A stretch of DNA of 29,312 bases from Scatosoma sp045645245. GTDB lineage: Bacteria; Bacillota; Clostridia; Christensenellales; Borkfalkiaceae. A model generated the notes under the pieces. It saw only the letters and a program-made list of their open reading frames with translations. It was not told where the DNA came from and did not search any database. Location: positions 1-29,312 of the forward strand of contig JAZRIK010000068.1 of the NCBI GenBank assembly GCA_045645245.1, in the 5' to 3' direction. Below are positions 17,970 to 24,711 of the stretch, piece after piece (the stretch's first letter is position 1; each line of letters begins with the position of its first letter). The position numbers and the translations under genes are program-made.

Positions 17970-17980
17970 AAAATTCTCCT
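17964..17980 (-). promoter_or_regulatory. Ribosome binding site and putative ATT start of ftsI
   Basis: On the minus strand AGGAG (17976-17980) is followed after AATTTT by ATT ATT CGG. The downstream codons continue into the basic residues and membrane helix expected of a class B PBP. This site decides the start, because no usual start codon lies near it. Confidence 0.55.
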
Positions 17981-18002
17981 GTTTGGGATTTTATATATTC
18001 TA

Positions 18003-18653
18003 TTATTCGCCTAAAGGAATCATTCCTTCGGAAAGGATATAATCCATAATCGTTTGCTCGTCCGTTGCGTTTTCGATACGGCGTTGGATTTCTTCGTTCT
18101 TTTCCATAAGCTCTTCGCGCTTTTGTTCTAAATTGCGAATTTTGATGTTCTTTTGATTGATTAAGTGCGAATTGATACCGATAACGGATAACATAACCGT
18201 CACCACCGCGCCAAAAATCGCCATAGTGCGCTTTGCAAATGCGCTGAGCGAATAGCTTTCTTCTACCGCAGCCGTCATCGTAGGCGCTTGCATAATTTGC
18301 GGCATTTCCATAGGCGCAGCGGGCGCAAAAGCCGTTGCTTGTTCTTCTACCGCTTGGAATTTATCCGTCGTGAACACGGGCGTTTCGATGCGCTCGCGAA
18401 CGTATTCGGTCACTTGGGGAACTTGCTCTACTGCGGGAACGGATTCTACGGGCGTAGCAAAGGAAGGTCTTTCGGGCGCGAGAACGGACGCGCGAACGGT
18501 ATAATTGCTCGCGTTTTGCGTGGGTTGTGCAAATTGTCTTTCTTCCGCATCGCGCAAACGGCGATAACGTTCTTGAATGCCTGCGTTATGCAACTGCGCC
18601 GCTCTATCTTGCGTCGTGGTTTGTAATTGTTCGTTTTCTAATAACGTGGCCAT
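18003..18653 (-). CDS. ftsL: FtsL-like division protein with long cytoplasmic N-terminal region
   Basis: The gene between rsmH and ftsI is normally ftsL. The 216-residue product has an unstructured Gln/Glu/Pro/Ala-rich N-terminal region (about 1-140), one transmembrane helix (about 143-165) and a heptad-like extracellular coiled coil (about 167-198, NQKNIKIRNLEQKREEL...), ending in a short tail. That is FtsL/DivIC topology, but FtsL is usually near 100-130 residues, with only a short cytoplasmic start. The call rests on topology and position, because this family has almost no conserved sequence. AGGAGG lies 7 nt before the ATG, a strong ribosome site. Confidence 0.7.
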   Translation of the reverse strand: MATLLENEQLQTTTQDRAAQLHNAGIQERYRRLRDAEERQFAQPTQNASNYTVRASVLAPERPSFATPVESVPAVEQVPQVTEYVRERIETPVFTTDKFQAVEEQATAFAPAAPMEMPQIMQAPTMTAAVEESYSLSAFAKRTMAIFGAVVTVMLSVIGINSHLINQKNIKIRNLEQKREELMEKNEEIQRRIENATDEQTIMDYILSEGMIPLGE

Positions 18654-18707
18654 AACCGCTCCTCCTGTTTGTTCCCTTATCTATCTAAAAATAAAGTGTT
18701 GTCGATA

Positions 18708-19649
18708 TTAAATAATTCGTTCGGCAATACGCAGTTTTGCGCATTTACTTCTCGAATTGTATTGCAATTCTTCATCCGTTGCCGTAATCGGCTTTTTGGT
18801 GAGAATTTTAATTTCCGGTTTCTTACCGCACACGCATACGGGGAAATTCCCGGGACACGTGCAAGGGTTTTCCATTTGCTTGAACGCTTCTTTTACAATT
18901 CTGTCTTCCAACGATTGAAAGGTCAAAATAACGATGCGTCCGCCCTTTTTTAAGCGACGGGTTAAGCTGAATACCAAATCGGACAAGCCGTCTAATTCGC
19001 CGTTGACTTCGATACGCAACGCTTGGAAGCTCTTGCGTTCGCAAGGCGCGCCGTAGCGAAATTTGGCAGGAATACTCTTTTGAATGATTTGCGCAAGCTC
19101 GCCCGAAGTTTTTAAGGGCTTGTCCGCGCGATAGGCGACGATATTTCTCGCAATTTGCCGCGCGAACGTTTCTTCGCCGTACGTTTTTAAGATGTATGTT
19201 AATTTTTCTTCGGAATAGGTATTTACTACGATTTCCGCCGTCAAAGGCGCCGTTTGGTCCATACGCATATCCAGCGGTGCATCCGCTTGGCGGTAGGAAA
19301 ATCCCCTATCTATATCGTCGATTTGGTGAGAAGAAATACCAAAATCGAGCAACGCGCCGTCGATTTTATCTACGCCCGCTTGCGCAAATACGCGCTCGAA
19401 ATTTTTATAGTTGGATTTGTAGATAGTAAACCGCCCGTCAAACTCGCTTAACCGTTTACTCGCCGCGGCAATCGCTTCGTCGTCCAAGTCGGTCGCAATG
19501 AGTTTTCCGTTCGGGCTTGTCCGCTTTAAGATTTCGTACGAGTGTCCCCCGCCGCCGATTGTGCCGTCAAACCAAACGCCGCTCTCTTTAAGCGCCAGCC
19601 CTTGTAAACATTCTTCCAGCATAACCGGTTTGTGAGAAAACTCTAACAT
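18708..19649 (-). CDS. rsmH: 16S rRNA (cytosine-1402-N4)-methyltransferase RsmH
   Basis: RsmH (MraW) methylates N4 of C1402 in the 16S rRNA decoding centre using SAM. The 313 residues show HKPVMLEE, the SAM loop GTIGGGGHS (29-37), LLDFGISSHQID, PLDMRMD, FQALRIEVNGEL, TFQSLEDRIVK and a C-terminal RSKCAKLRIAER. TFQSLEDR replaces the more common SFHSLEDR. A Cys-rich segment, NPCTCPGNFPVCVCG, is typical of Firmicutes members. It starts 6 nt after the mraZ stop, with GGGGAT upstream inside the mraZ end. Confidence 0.96.
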   Translation of the reverse strand: MLEFSHKPVMLEECLQGLALKESGVWFDGTIGGGGHSYEILKRTSPNGKLIATDLDDEAIAAASKRLSEFDGRFTIYKSNYKNFERVFAQAGVDKIDGALLDFGISSHQIDDIDRGFSYRQADAPLDMRMDQTAPLTAEIVVNTYSEEKLTYILKTYGEETFARQIARNIVAYRADKPLKTSGELAQIIQKSIPAKFRYGAPCERKSFQALRIEVNGELDGLSDLVFSLTRRLKKGGRIVILTFQSLEDRIVKEAFKQMENPCTCPGNFPVCVCGKKPEIKILTKKPITATDEELQYNSRSKCAKLRIAERII

Positions 19650-19655
19650 CTTTTA

Positions 19656-20081
19656 TTAAATCCCCAACTTCTTCAATTCTGCGTCGTAGTCGATGCCTTC
19701 TAAATATTCGTAGTAGCGTTCCGCCGCCCAAATCTCTAACCGCTTGCCGCGACCTAATGTGACGACGTCCTTGGTGATGCCCGCCATCTTTTTCAGCGAC
19801 GCCGGCAACACTACGCGACCTTGCGCATCCTCTTCCGCAGAAAAGATACTGCCAAAGAATAACGTGGACGCGGGCGTGCTGTCGGAAATGCCTTCGTCGG
19901 AGATACAAGAAATGGTATCGTCCAGCAAGCTATCTTCCATTACGCATATACAACGGTTCATACCGCGGAAAAAGCTGTACGTCTTTTCCCCGTTTTCTCC
20001 CGTCAATTCTTTTTTGAACCGAGCGGGAATCCGCAGTCTGTTTTTATCGTCTAATTGATGTTCGAAAACGCCCTTGAACAT
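19656..20081 (-). CDS. mraZ: Transcriptional regulator MraZ
   Basis: MraZ is the ring-forming AbrB-like DNA-binding protein that heads the dcw cluster and controls its own promoter. The 141 residues contain the two family motifs, DDKNRLRIPARF near the N-terminus and DAQGRVVLPASL in the second half. Although the frame is open upstream to an ATG at 20147, the start at 20081 gives the standard MFKGVFEHQLD N-terminus and has GAGGAGGGG about 9 nt before it. The gene lies behind a perfect consensus promoter that overlaps two AAAGTG(T/G) sequences. This is first in the operon running to ftsQ. Confidence 0.95.
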   Translation of the reverse strand: MFKGVFEHQLDDKNRLRIPARFKKELTGENGEKTYSFFRGMNRCICVMEDSLLDDTISCISDEGISDSTPASTLFFGSIFSAEEDAQGRVVLPASLKKMAGITKDVVTLGRGKRLEIWAAERYYEYLEGIDYDAELKKLGI

Positions 20082-20138
20082 ACCTTGCGTCCCCTCCTCG
20101 TTTTTTTCGCCTTCGCCCCTCTTGGCGTGCTTGTATCT

Positions 20139-20167
20139 ATTATACAACCACTTTTGACCATTGTCAA
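20139..20167 (-). promoter_or_regulatory. Consensus sigma-A promoter for the mraZ-to-ftsQ operon
   Basis: On the minus strand TTGACA (20162-20167), a 17-bp spacer and TATAAT (20139-20144) match consensus exactly, about 58 bp before the mraZ ATG. Confidence 0.92.
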
Positions 20168-20173
20168 CACTTT
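20148..20173 (-). promoter_or_regulatory. Candidate MraZ boxes overlapping the mraZ promoter
   Basis: AAAGTGT (20167-20173) abuts and overlaps the -35 element, and AAAGTGG (20148-20154) lies in the spacer. AAAGTG(G/T) is the MraZ box described in Mollicutes. The two copies are 19 bp apart, with a poor third match between them. They fit autorepression by MraZ. Confidence 0.5.
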
Positions 20174-20222
20174 TTTAGCAAATTTTTCAAATTTTTTTAA
20201 TTTTTTTATTCGCTACACTCCT
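20168..20222. other. AT-rich tract between murI and the mraZ promoter
   Basis: A nearly pure A/T stretch with long T and A runs and the short palindrome AAATTT-TTC-AAATTT. No GC hairpin that could terminate murI is seen, so murI transcripts may run on into mraZ. It may act as an UP-like or easily melted element above the mraZ promoter. Confidence 0.4.
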
Positions 20223-21068
20223 TTATTTTCCTGACAATGCGAACATTCGTTCGTATATTTGTCGATTTCGCCCTTTTGAGTCCCCGATAAAGTAAATTTG
20301 GTTGTAATTTTGGGTATAAAAAGGCGAAAATTTGTTCGTGGTAAAAAGTGGTTGCTTATCCCTACTTTTTGGATAAGTGTGGATTATTTTTGTGGATTTT
20401 GTGGATAACTCCCCTATTTTTGCACTTTGCAAGACGGTGGATAAGTGGGTGGATATCCCCAAATTTCCGTCGAAAACGGGGCAGGAATAGTAGCGGGAAA
20501 TTTGCTCCTTTATATATATGTAATGAGTACACCCCAAAACGACGGAATTTACGTGCATTGTGGGAATGTGGATAGATAGTTCAAAATCCCCCCTTTCGAT
20601 ACCCTGCTCGATTGCCCCTGCGAGCGTCAAACAGGGGTGGATAACCAAGCTTGCCTGTGGATATTTGCCTATGATTTGGTTGCAAAGCGCGTTAAAACGA
20701 TTGGTTTGACAGGTCGCAGGCGTTGCCAAAACGAGTATTTTACCCCCCATTTTTGCCGCAAGGTTGATTGCCGGCTCCGCGCCGATGATGGGAAAGGGAT
20801 ATTTTTTACGCAGCGTTTCCGCACAAACCGCCGTGACGGTATTGCAAGCGATGACCGCCGCTTTTACGTTGAGCGCGTGAAAACAATCGAATGCGGCGGT
20901 TGCCAAAGCAGTAATTTCTTCCTGCGATTTGTTCCCATACGGCGCATTTGCGTTATCGCCAAAATAATAAAAGCGTTCGCCTTGGAAATGGCGCACGCAT
21001 TCGTGCAAAACGGTTAAACCGCCTATTCCGCTATCAAAAAAGGCGATTCCCGACCCTTGGTTTTGCAT
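20223..21068 (-). CDS. murI: Glutamate racemase MurI
   Basis: MurI interconverts L- and D-glutamate without cofactor, supplying D-Glu for MurD. The 281-residue protein has FFDSGIGGLTVL (10-21), GDNANAPYGNKS, ACNTVTA with catalytic Cys75 and LGCTHY with catalytic Cys180. The first ATG (21080) lacks a ribosome site, whereas GGGGGT precedes the ATG at 21066-21068, so the latter is chosen. The C-terminal third is unusual. A Ser/Thr/Lys-rich stretch (ELSTKSTKIIHTYP) replaces the usual sequence and is encoded by repeated DnaA-box-like DNA. No promoter was convincingly identified between this gene and divergent rpsT. Confidence 0.93.
   Translation of the reverse strand: MQNQGSGIAFFDSGIGGLTVLHECVRHFQGERFYYFGDNANAPYGNKSQEEITALATAAFDCFHALNVKAAVIACNTVTAVCAETLRKKYPFPIIGAEPAINLAAKMGGKILVLATPATCQTNRFNALCNQIIGKYPQASLVIHPCLTLAGAIEQGIERGDFELSIHIPTMHVNSVVLGCTHYIYIKEQISRYYSCPVFDGNLGISTHLSTVLQSAKIGELSTKSTKIIHTYPKSRDKQPLFTTNKFSPFYTQNYNQIYFIGDSKGRNRQIYERMFALSGK
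20368..20664 (-). promoter_or_regulatory. Cluster of nine DnaA-box-like sites inside murI
   Basis: All sites read TTATCCACA-like on the minus strand (TGTGGATAA on plus). One is perfect: 20400-20408. One mismatch: 20368-20376, 20378-20386, 20436-20444, 20567-20575, 20636-20644 and 20656-20664. Two mismatches: 20391-20399 and 20448-20456. Spacings among the first four are 10, 13 and 9 bp, close to one helical turn. The consensus is the established DnaA box TTATNCACA; binding here is inferred. Confidence 0.6.
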
Positions 21069-21137
21069 TTTTACCCCCATAAAAATAAAAAAAATGAAAA
21101 TTTTGGTGTTTTTCGCGGTTTTAGTGTGAAAAACAAT

Positions 21138-21166
21138 TTGACAATCAAAAAAAATTATGTTAAAAT
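21138..21166 (+). promoter_or_regulatory. Sigma-A promoter for rpsT
   Basis: TTGACA (21138-21143), a 17-bp A-rich spacer and TAAAAT (21161-21166) lie about 50 bp before the rpsT ATG. Confidence 0.85.
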
Positions 21167-21216
21167 AATCTACGCTATTAAAATTTTACAAAGTAAGAAT
21201 TCGTAAGGAGAACATT

Positions 21217-21480
21217 ATGGCAAATATTAAATCCGCAAAAAAGAGAGTTTTGGTTATCGAAAAGAAAACGATGCAAAACAAGGCAATCAAATCTGCACTT
21301 AAAACGCAAGTGAAGAAATTCCTCGAAGCTGTGAACGCTGGCAACAAAGAAGAAGCTACCGCGCTTTTCCCCGCTACCGTTTCCGCTATCGACAGCGCTG
21401 TGACCAAAGGCGTTATCCACAAGAACAACGCAAACAACAGAAAAGCGAAACTTGCAAAGAAACTTGCTTCGTTGAACTAA
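21217..21480 (+). CDS. rpsT: 30S ribosomal protein S20
   Basis: An 87-residue, Lys/Ala-rich helical protein starting MANIKSAKKR, with KGVIHKNNANNRKAKLAKKL near the end, the standard S20 pattern. S20 binds 16S rRNA in the body of the small subunit. AAGGAG lies 6-7 nt before the ATG. The gene is monocistronic: its own promoter lies upstream and a strong terminator lies 23 nt after the stop. It is divergent from murI. Confidence 0.97.
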   Translation: MANIKSAKKRVLVIEKKTMQNKAIKSALKTQVKKFLEAVNAGNKEEATALFPATVSAIDSAVTKGVIHKNNANNRKAKLAKKLASLN

Positions 21481-21503
21481 TTACGACCATATTATACAAT
21501 ATG

Positions 21504-21533
21504 TGGGTCTGCCTATCGGTAGACCCATTTTTT
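21504..21533 (+). terminator. Rho-independent terminator of rpsT
   Basis: TGGGTCTGCC (21504-21513) pairs with GGTAGACCCA (21518-21527), 10 bp with one G-U pair and a 4-nt loop, followed by six T. Confidence 0.92.
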
Positions 21534-21578
21534 CGTGCGAATAAATATCCTTAAAACGCCCCTATTTCCCCGAATTTT

Positions 21579-21610
21579 GCCCGCTCGCGTACGCGCGGGC
21601 GTATTTTTTT
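21579..21610 (+). terminator. Second GC-rich hairpin with T-run after rpsT
   Basis: GCCCGC (21579-21584) pairs with GCGGGC (21595-21600) around a CG-rich centre and is followed by GTA and a run of seven T. It may be a backup terminator isolating the polyamine operon. Between here and the next promoter (21611-21652) only a further GC alternation is seen and no gene. Confidence 0.5.
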
Positions 21611-21652
21611 GCGTGCGCGCGCAAAAACTTATAAAAAAGTGCTTTCAAACGA

Positions 21653-21681
21653 TTGACATACGCCTATGTTTTTTTTATAAT
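21653..21681 (+). promoter_or_regulatory. Consensus sigma-A promoter for the XRE-potABCD operon
   Basis: TTGACA (21653-21658), a 17-bp spacer and TATAAT (21676-21681) match consensus exactly, about 100 bp before the regulator ATG. No other promoter or terminator is seen before the end of potD. Confidence 0.92.
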
Positions 21682-21690
21682 AAATATCAT

Positions 21691-21733
21691 AAAAGTTTAT
21701 TTTTGCTAAACTTTTCGTTTATTTTTAACAAAC
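21691..21733 (+). promoter_or_regulatory. Tandem operator-like palindromes before the XRE-cupin gene
   Basis: GTTTATTTTTGCTAAAC (21695-21711) and GTTTATTTTTAACAAAC (21717-21733) are 17-bp elements with GTTT/AAAC ends, exactly 22 bp apart. The first extends to a 9-bp perfect inverted repeat, AAAAGTTTA / TAAACTTTT (21691-21715). They lie just downstream of the predicted transcription start, a usual place for a repressor operator. Confidence 0.55.
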
Positions 21734-21779
21734 CACGAGCTTTTTGGAAAAAAGGACGAAGGATAAGGAGCAATTCGTT

Positions 21780-22313
21780 ATGGAATTAGGCGAAAAAATT
21801 AGGCGAATGCGCAACCAAAAAGGTTTAACGCAGGAAGAGCTTGCCGATCGTTGCGAGCTGACGAAAGGTTATATATCCCAGCTGGAAAACGACTTAAACA
21901 GCCCGTCGATTGCGACCTTGACGGATATTTTGGCGGCGCTTGGCAGCAACCTTGCCGAGTTTTTCCGCGAAGAAACGCAGGAAAAAGTAGTTTATACCAA
22001 AAACGAGTTTATTGAAAAGGACGCGGACGGGGTACTCTTTCGATGGCTAATCCCGAACGCGCAGAAAAATATGATGGAGCCGACGGCGGTTGCGCTTGGC
22101 GAAGGCATTGCCACCGCAATCGACGTCCCCCACGAAGGCGAAGAATTCGGCTACGTTTTGGAAGGAAAAATCGCCGTTGTGCTCGGCAGCCAAAAGCACG
22201 TTGCCAAAAAGGGCGACGCCTTTTACTATCCAGCCAGCAAGCCGCACTATATCGTGAACGAAGGCAAAACTACGGCAAAATTTTTGTGGATATCCACGCC
22301 CCCTAATTTTTAA
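21780..22313 (+). CDS. XRE-family regulator with cupin domain, probable polyamine-responsive regulator
   Basis: The 177 residues hold an N-terminal helix-turn-helix (about 5-60, with GLTQEELADRCELTKGYISQ) and a C-terminal cupin (about 100-172, with PHEGEEFGYVLEGK and GDAFYYPASKPHYIVN). This layout is that of PuuR-type regulators, in which the cupin senses a small molecule. Standing first in the same operon as potABCD, it likely controls polyamine uptake and itself. An upstream ATG at 21744 is in frame, but AAGGAG lies 9 nt before the ATG at 21780, which is preferred. Tandem palindromes precede it. The effector is inferred from context, not from sequence. Confidence 0.9.
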   Translation: MELGEKIRRMRNQKGLTQEELADRCELTKGYISQLENDLNSPSIATLTDILAALGSNLAEFFREETQEKVVYTKNEFIEKDADGVLFRWLIPNAQKNMMEPTAVALGEGIATAIDVPHEGEEFGYVLEGKIAVVLGSQKHVAKKGDAFYYPASKPHYIVNEGKTTAKFLWISTPPNF

Positions 22314-22333
22314 TTTTTTCGGAGAAAATACTT

Positions 22334-23860
22334 ATGAAAAATACCGCTTTGGAAAAACAATCGAAAATTATTCAGCTTATCGACGTTTGCAAGGAGTTCG
22401 ACGGCGTTTCCGTCGTGGAAAATATGAATTTATACGTTCGCAAGGGCGAATTTGTCACCTTTTTAGGCCCGTCGGGGTGCGGTAAAACCACTACTTTGCG
22501 TATGATTGCGGGTTTTGACGTGCCGACGAGCGGACAAATTCTTTTGAACGGGGAAGATATTTCGCATTTGCCCCCTAATCTTCGTCCCGTAAACACCGTG
22601 TTCCAAAAGTACGCGCTGTTTCCGCATTTGAACGTGTTTGAAAACGTTGCGTTCGGCTTAAAGCAAAAGCGTGTGGAAACCACCTACACCGACAAAAACG
22701 GAAATCAAAAAATCAAGCAGGAAAAGCTGCCCAAAGCAATTATCGCGGAAAAGGTGAAAAAGGCGCTGGAAATCGTCGATTTGAGCGGTTTTGAAAAGCG
22801 GAGTATCGCTACCCTTTCGGGCGGTCAGCAGCAGCGTATCGCCATCGCACGCGCTATCGTCAACGAGCCGGAGATTCTGCTACTCGACGAGCCGCTCGGC
22901 GCACTCGATTTGAAGATGCGCAAGGAAATGCAGCTTGAGCTCAAAGCGATGCACAAGCGTTTGGGGATTACGTTTATCTACGTCACGCACGATCAAGAAG
23001 AAGCGTTGACGATGTCGGATACCATCGTGGTTATGGCGGACGGTGTCATTCAGCAAATCGGTACGCCGGAAATGATTTATAACGAGCCGAAAAACACGTT
23101 CGTTGCCGACTTTATCGGCGAAAGCAATATTTTCTCGGGCGTTATGCCCAAGGACGGACAAGTGCGTTTTTGCGGTAAATCGTTCGAGTGCTTGGACGGC
23201 GGCTTTGAAAAGGACGAGCCGGTTGACGTCGTCGTTCGTCCCGAGGACGTGAAAATCGTTGCCGCGGACGACGGTAAGCTGAAAGGCAAGGTGACGTCGG
23301 TCATCTTCAAGGGAATGCATTATCAAATTCTCGTTCAATGCGGCAGATACGAAATTGAAATTCAAAGCACCACCACTCCCGAAGTGGGCGAAACGGTGGG
23401 CTTGACGGTTGCGCCCGACGGAATCCACGTTATGAAAAAGATTTTCCGCGTGAATAAATTTAGCGGCGTGATTACCAAGCGCAACACCGTTGAGTTTGGC
23501 GACGGCGAATTTGAGTGCGACGTGACCCAGCTCTACCCCGGCAGCCATTTGGACGAAGAAGGATATTTGATTACCGCCAAAGGCGAGCAAATCGACTTGA
23601 CCGACGTGGAAGTGAACGTGGAAGTTGACTTGAAAGATATTGCGATGAGCGATAACCTGGACGAAGGCGGCGCGCAGGGGCATATTATTTCTATGATTTA
23701 TAAGAGCGAATATTATCGCTATATCGTGCGTACGGAAAACGAAGAAGACTACGTTTTGGCGTGCGAAGATATGTGGAATGAAAACGACCTTGTCAGCTTG
23801 ATTATTCCCAAAGACAAAATCCGCTTGACGCTCAAAGTTGCGGAAGGGGGTAAACAATGA
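22334..23860 (+). CDS. potA: Spermidine/putrescine ABC transporter ATP-binding protein PotA, extended
   Basis: PotA powers polyamine import. The ABC domain shows Walker A GPSGCGKT (45-52), Q-loop Q91, the signature LSGGQ (161-165), Walker B LLLDEP and the switch His219. A roughly 20-residue Lys/Gln-rich insertion follows the Q-loop region (113-132). The 508-residue length exceeds the usual 350-380. After the ABC domain there appear to be two successive regulatory units: 267-370 (FSGVMPKDG...) and 376-503 (FSGVITKRN...). They share FSGV, an acidic FEC segment, V-DV-D-basic strands and a G-I/V-S-I-K-YY core like a TOBE/MOP domain. CGGAG precedes the ATG. The stop overlaps potB as ATGA. Confidence 0.94.
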   Translation: MKNTALEKQSKIIQLIDVCKEFDGVSVVENMNLYVRKGEFVTFLGPSGCGKTTTLRMIAGFDVPTSGQILLNGEDISHLPPNLRPVNTVFQKYALFPHLNVFENVAFGLKQKRVETTYTDKNGNQKIKQEKLPKAIIAEKVKKALEIVDLSGFEKRSIATLSGGQQQRIAIARAIVNEPEILLLDEPLGALDLKMRKEMQLELKAMHKRLGITFIYVTHDQEEALTMSDTIVVMADGVIQQIGTPEMIYNEPKNTFVADFIGESNIFSGVMPKDGQVRFCGKSFECLDGGFEKDEPVDVVVRPEDVKIVAADDGKLKGKVTSVIFKGMHYQILVQCGRYEIEIQSTTTPEVGETVGLTVAPDGIHVMKKIFRVNKFSGVITKRNTVEFGDGEFECDVTQLYPGSHLDEEGYLITAKGEQIDLTDVEVNVEVDLKDIAMSDNLDEGGAQGHIISMIYKSEYYRYIVRTENEEDYVLACEDMWNENDLVSLIIPKDKIRLTLKVAEGGKQ

Positions 23861-24711
23861 CGGCAGCAAAAACGAAATTCCGCTTTTCAAGAAAACTGCT
23901 CGCGATCCCCTACGCGTTGTTTTTGGCGGTATTCGTAGTCGTTCCCCTGTTTATCGTGCTGTATTATGCATTCACGGACGATAGCGGGAAATTGACGCTC
24001 GAATACGTGCGTATGTTCTTCAACGAAAGCGGCGAAGGCATTTTGGGCTTTTTTCAATCGTATAACTTCAAAACGATTATGCGCAGCTTTTTCATCTCGG
24101 CAATGAGCACGATTGCTTGTTTGTTGATTGCGTATCCCGTGGCGTACATCATCGCCAAGTGTAAACTCAAAAATAAATCCACTCTGCTTCTTCTCTTCGT
24201 CGTGCCGATGTGGGTGAATTTCGTACTCCGAATCAATGCGCTCAAAGAATTGTTCGTGTGGCTGGGCATTTACAATAAATCGGACGCGTGGAATATCATA
24301 AACACCATTATCGGTATGGTTTACGATTTTCTGCCCTTTATGATTTTGCCTATCTATACCACCATCATTAAAATTGACAAGAGTTATTTAGAAGCCGCCA
24401 AGGACCTTGGCGCAACGCCCGCAAAAGCGTTTGTGAAAGTGACGCTCCCCCTTTCCAAGGCAGGGATTATAAGCGGCGTATCGATGGTATTTTTGCCGTC
24501 GATGACCAACTACGTGGTATCTAACTATCTTACGTTTAGAAACGTGAAAATCATTGGTAAGCTGATTGACGACTATTTTATGGGCGATTTGTGGCACGAC
24601 GGGTCGTTTATCGCGCTTTTGCTTTTGCTGTTTATGTTCCTTGTCACGTGGCTGACGGGCGGATTTAGCGAGGAAGGTCAAACGGATACGAGAGGTGCGT
24701 CGTTATGGTAA
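23857..24711 (+). CDS. potB: Spermidine/putrescine ABC transporter permease PotB
   Basis: A 284-residue membrane protein of the binding-protein-dependent permease family with about six helices. The first helix begins IPYALFLAVFVVVPLFIVLYY after a basic start. The cytoplasmic EAA loop, YLEAAKDLGATPAKAF followed by TLPLSKAGI, contacts the ATPase PotA. It overlaps potA by 4 nt (ATGA), with GGGGG upstream, and overlaps potC by 7 nt, so translation of the operon is coupled. Confidence 0.93.
   Translation: MTAAKTKFRFSRKLLAIPYALFLAVFVVVPLFIVLYYAFTDDSGKLTLEYVRMFFNESGEGILGFFQSYNFKTIMRSFFISAMSTIACLLIAYPVAYIIAKCKLKNKSTLLLLFVVPMWVNFVLRINALKELFVWLGIYNKSDAWNIINTIIGMVYDFLPFMILPIYTTIIKIDKSYLEAAKDLGATPAKAFVKVTLPLSKAGIISGVSMVFLPSMTNYVVSNYLTFRNVKIIGKLIDDYFMGDLWHDGSFIALLLLLFMFLVTWLTGGFSEEGQTDTRGASLW

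Noticed and set aside
20082..20147. Longer mraZ beginning at 20147
   Set aside because: The ATG would lie at the -10 element itself, upstream of the predicted transcript start, and the conserved MraZ N-terminus with its ribosome site begins at 20081.
20168..20664. The chromosomal origin of replication
   Set aside because: DnaA-like boxes and an AT-rich tract are present, but no dnaA, dnaN, rpmH or other usual origin neighbours are in the window and the boxes lie in a coding region. Kept only as a DnaA-box cluster.
21611..21650. Riboswitch or small RNA in the GC-alternating DNA before the polyamine operon promoter
   Set aside because: It lies upstream of the consensus promoter, so it is not in the pot leader, and it matches no RNA family I can recognise.
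22880..23890. A 336-codon open frame on the minus strand
   Set aside because: It is the complement of potA and the potB start; its His/Asn/Phe-rich composition is typical of an antisense shadow.
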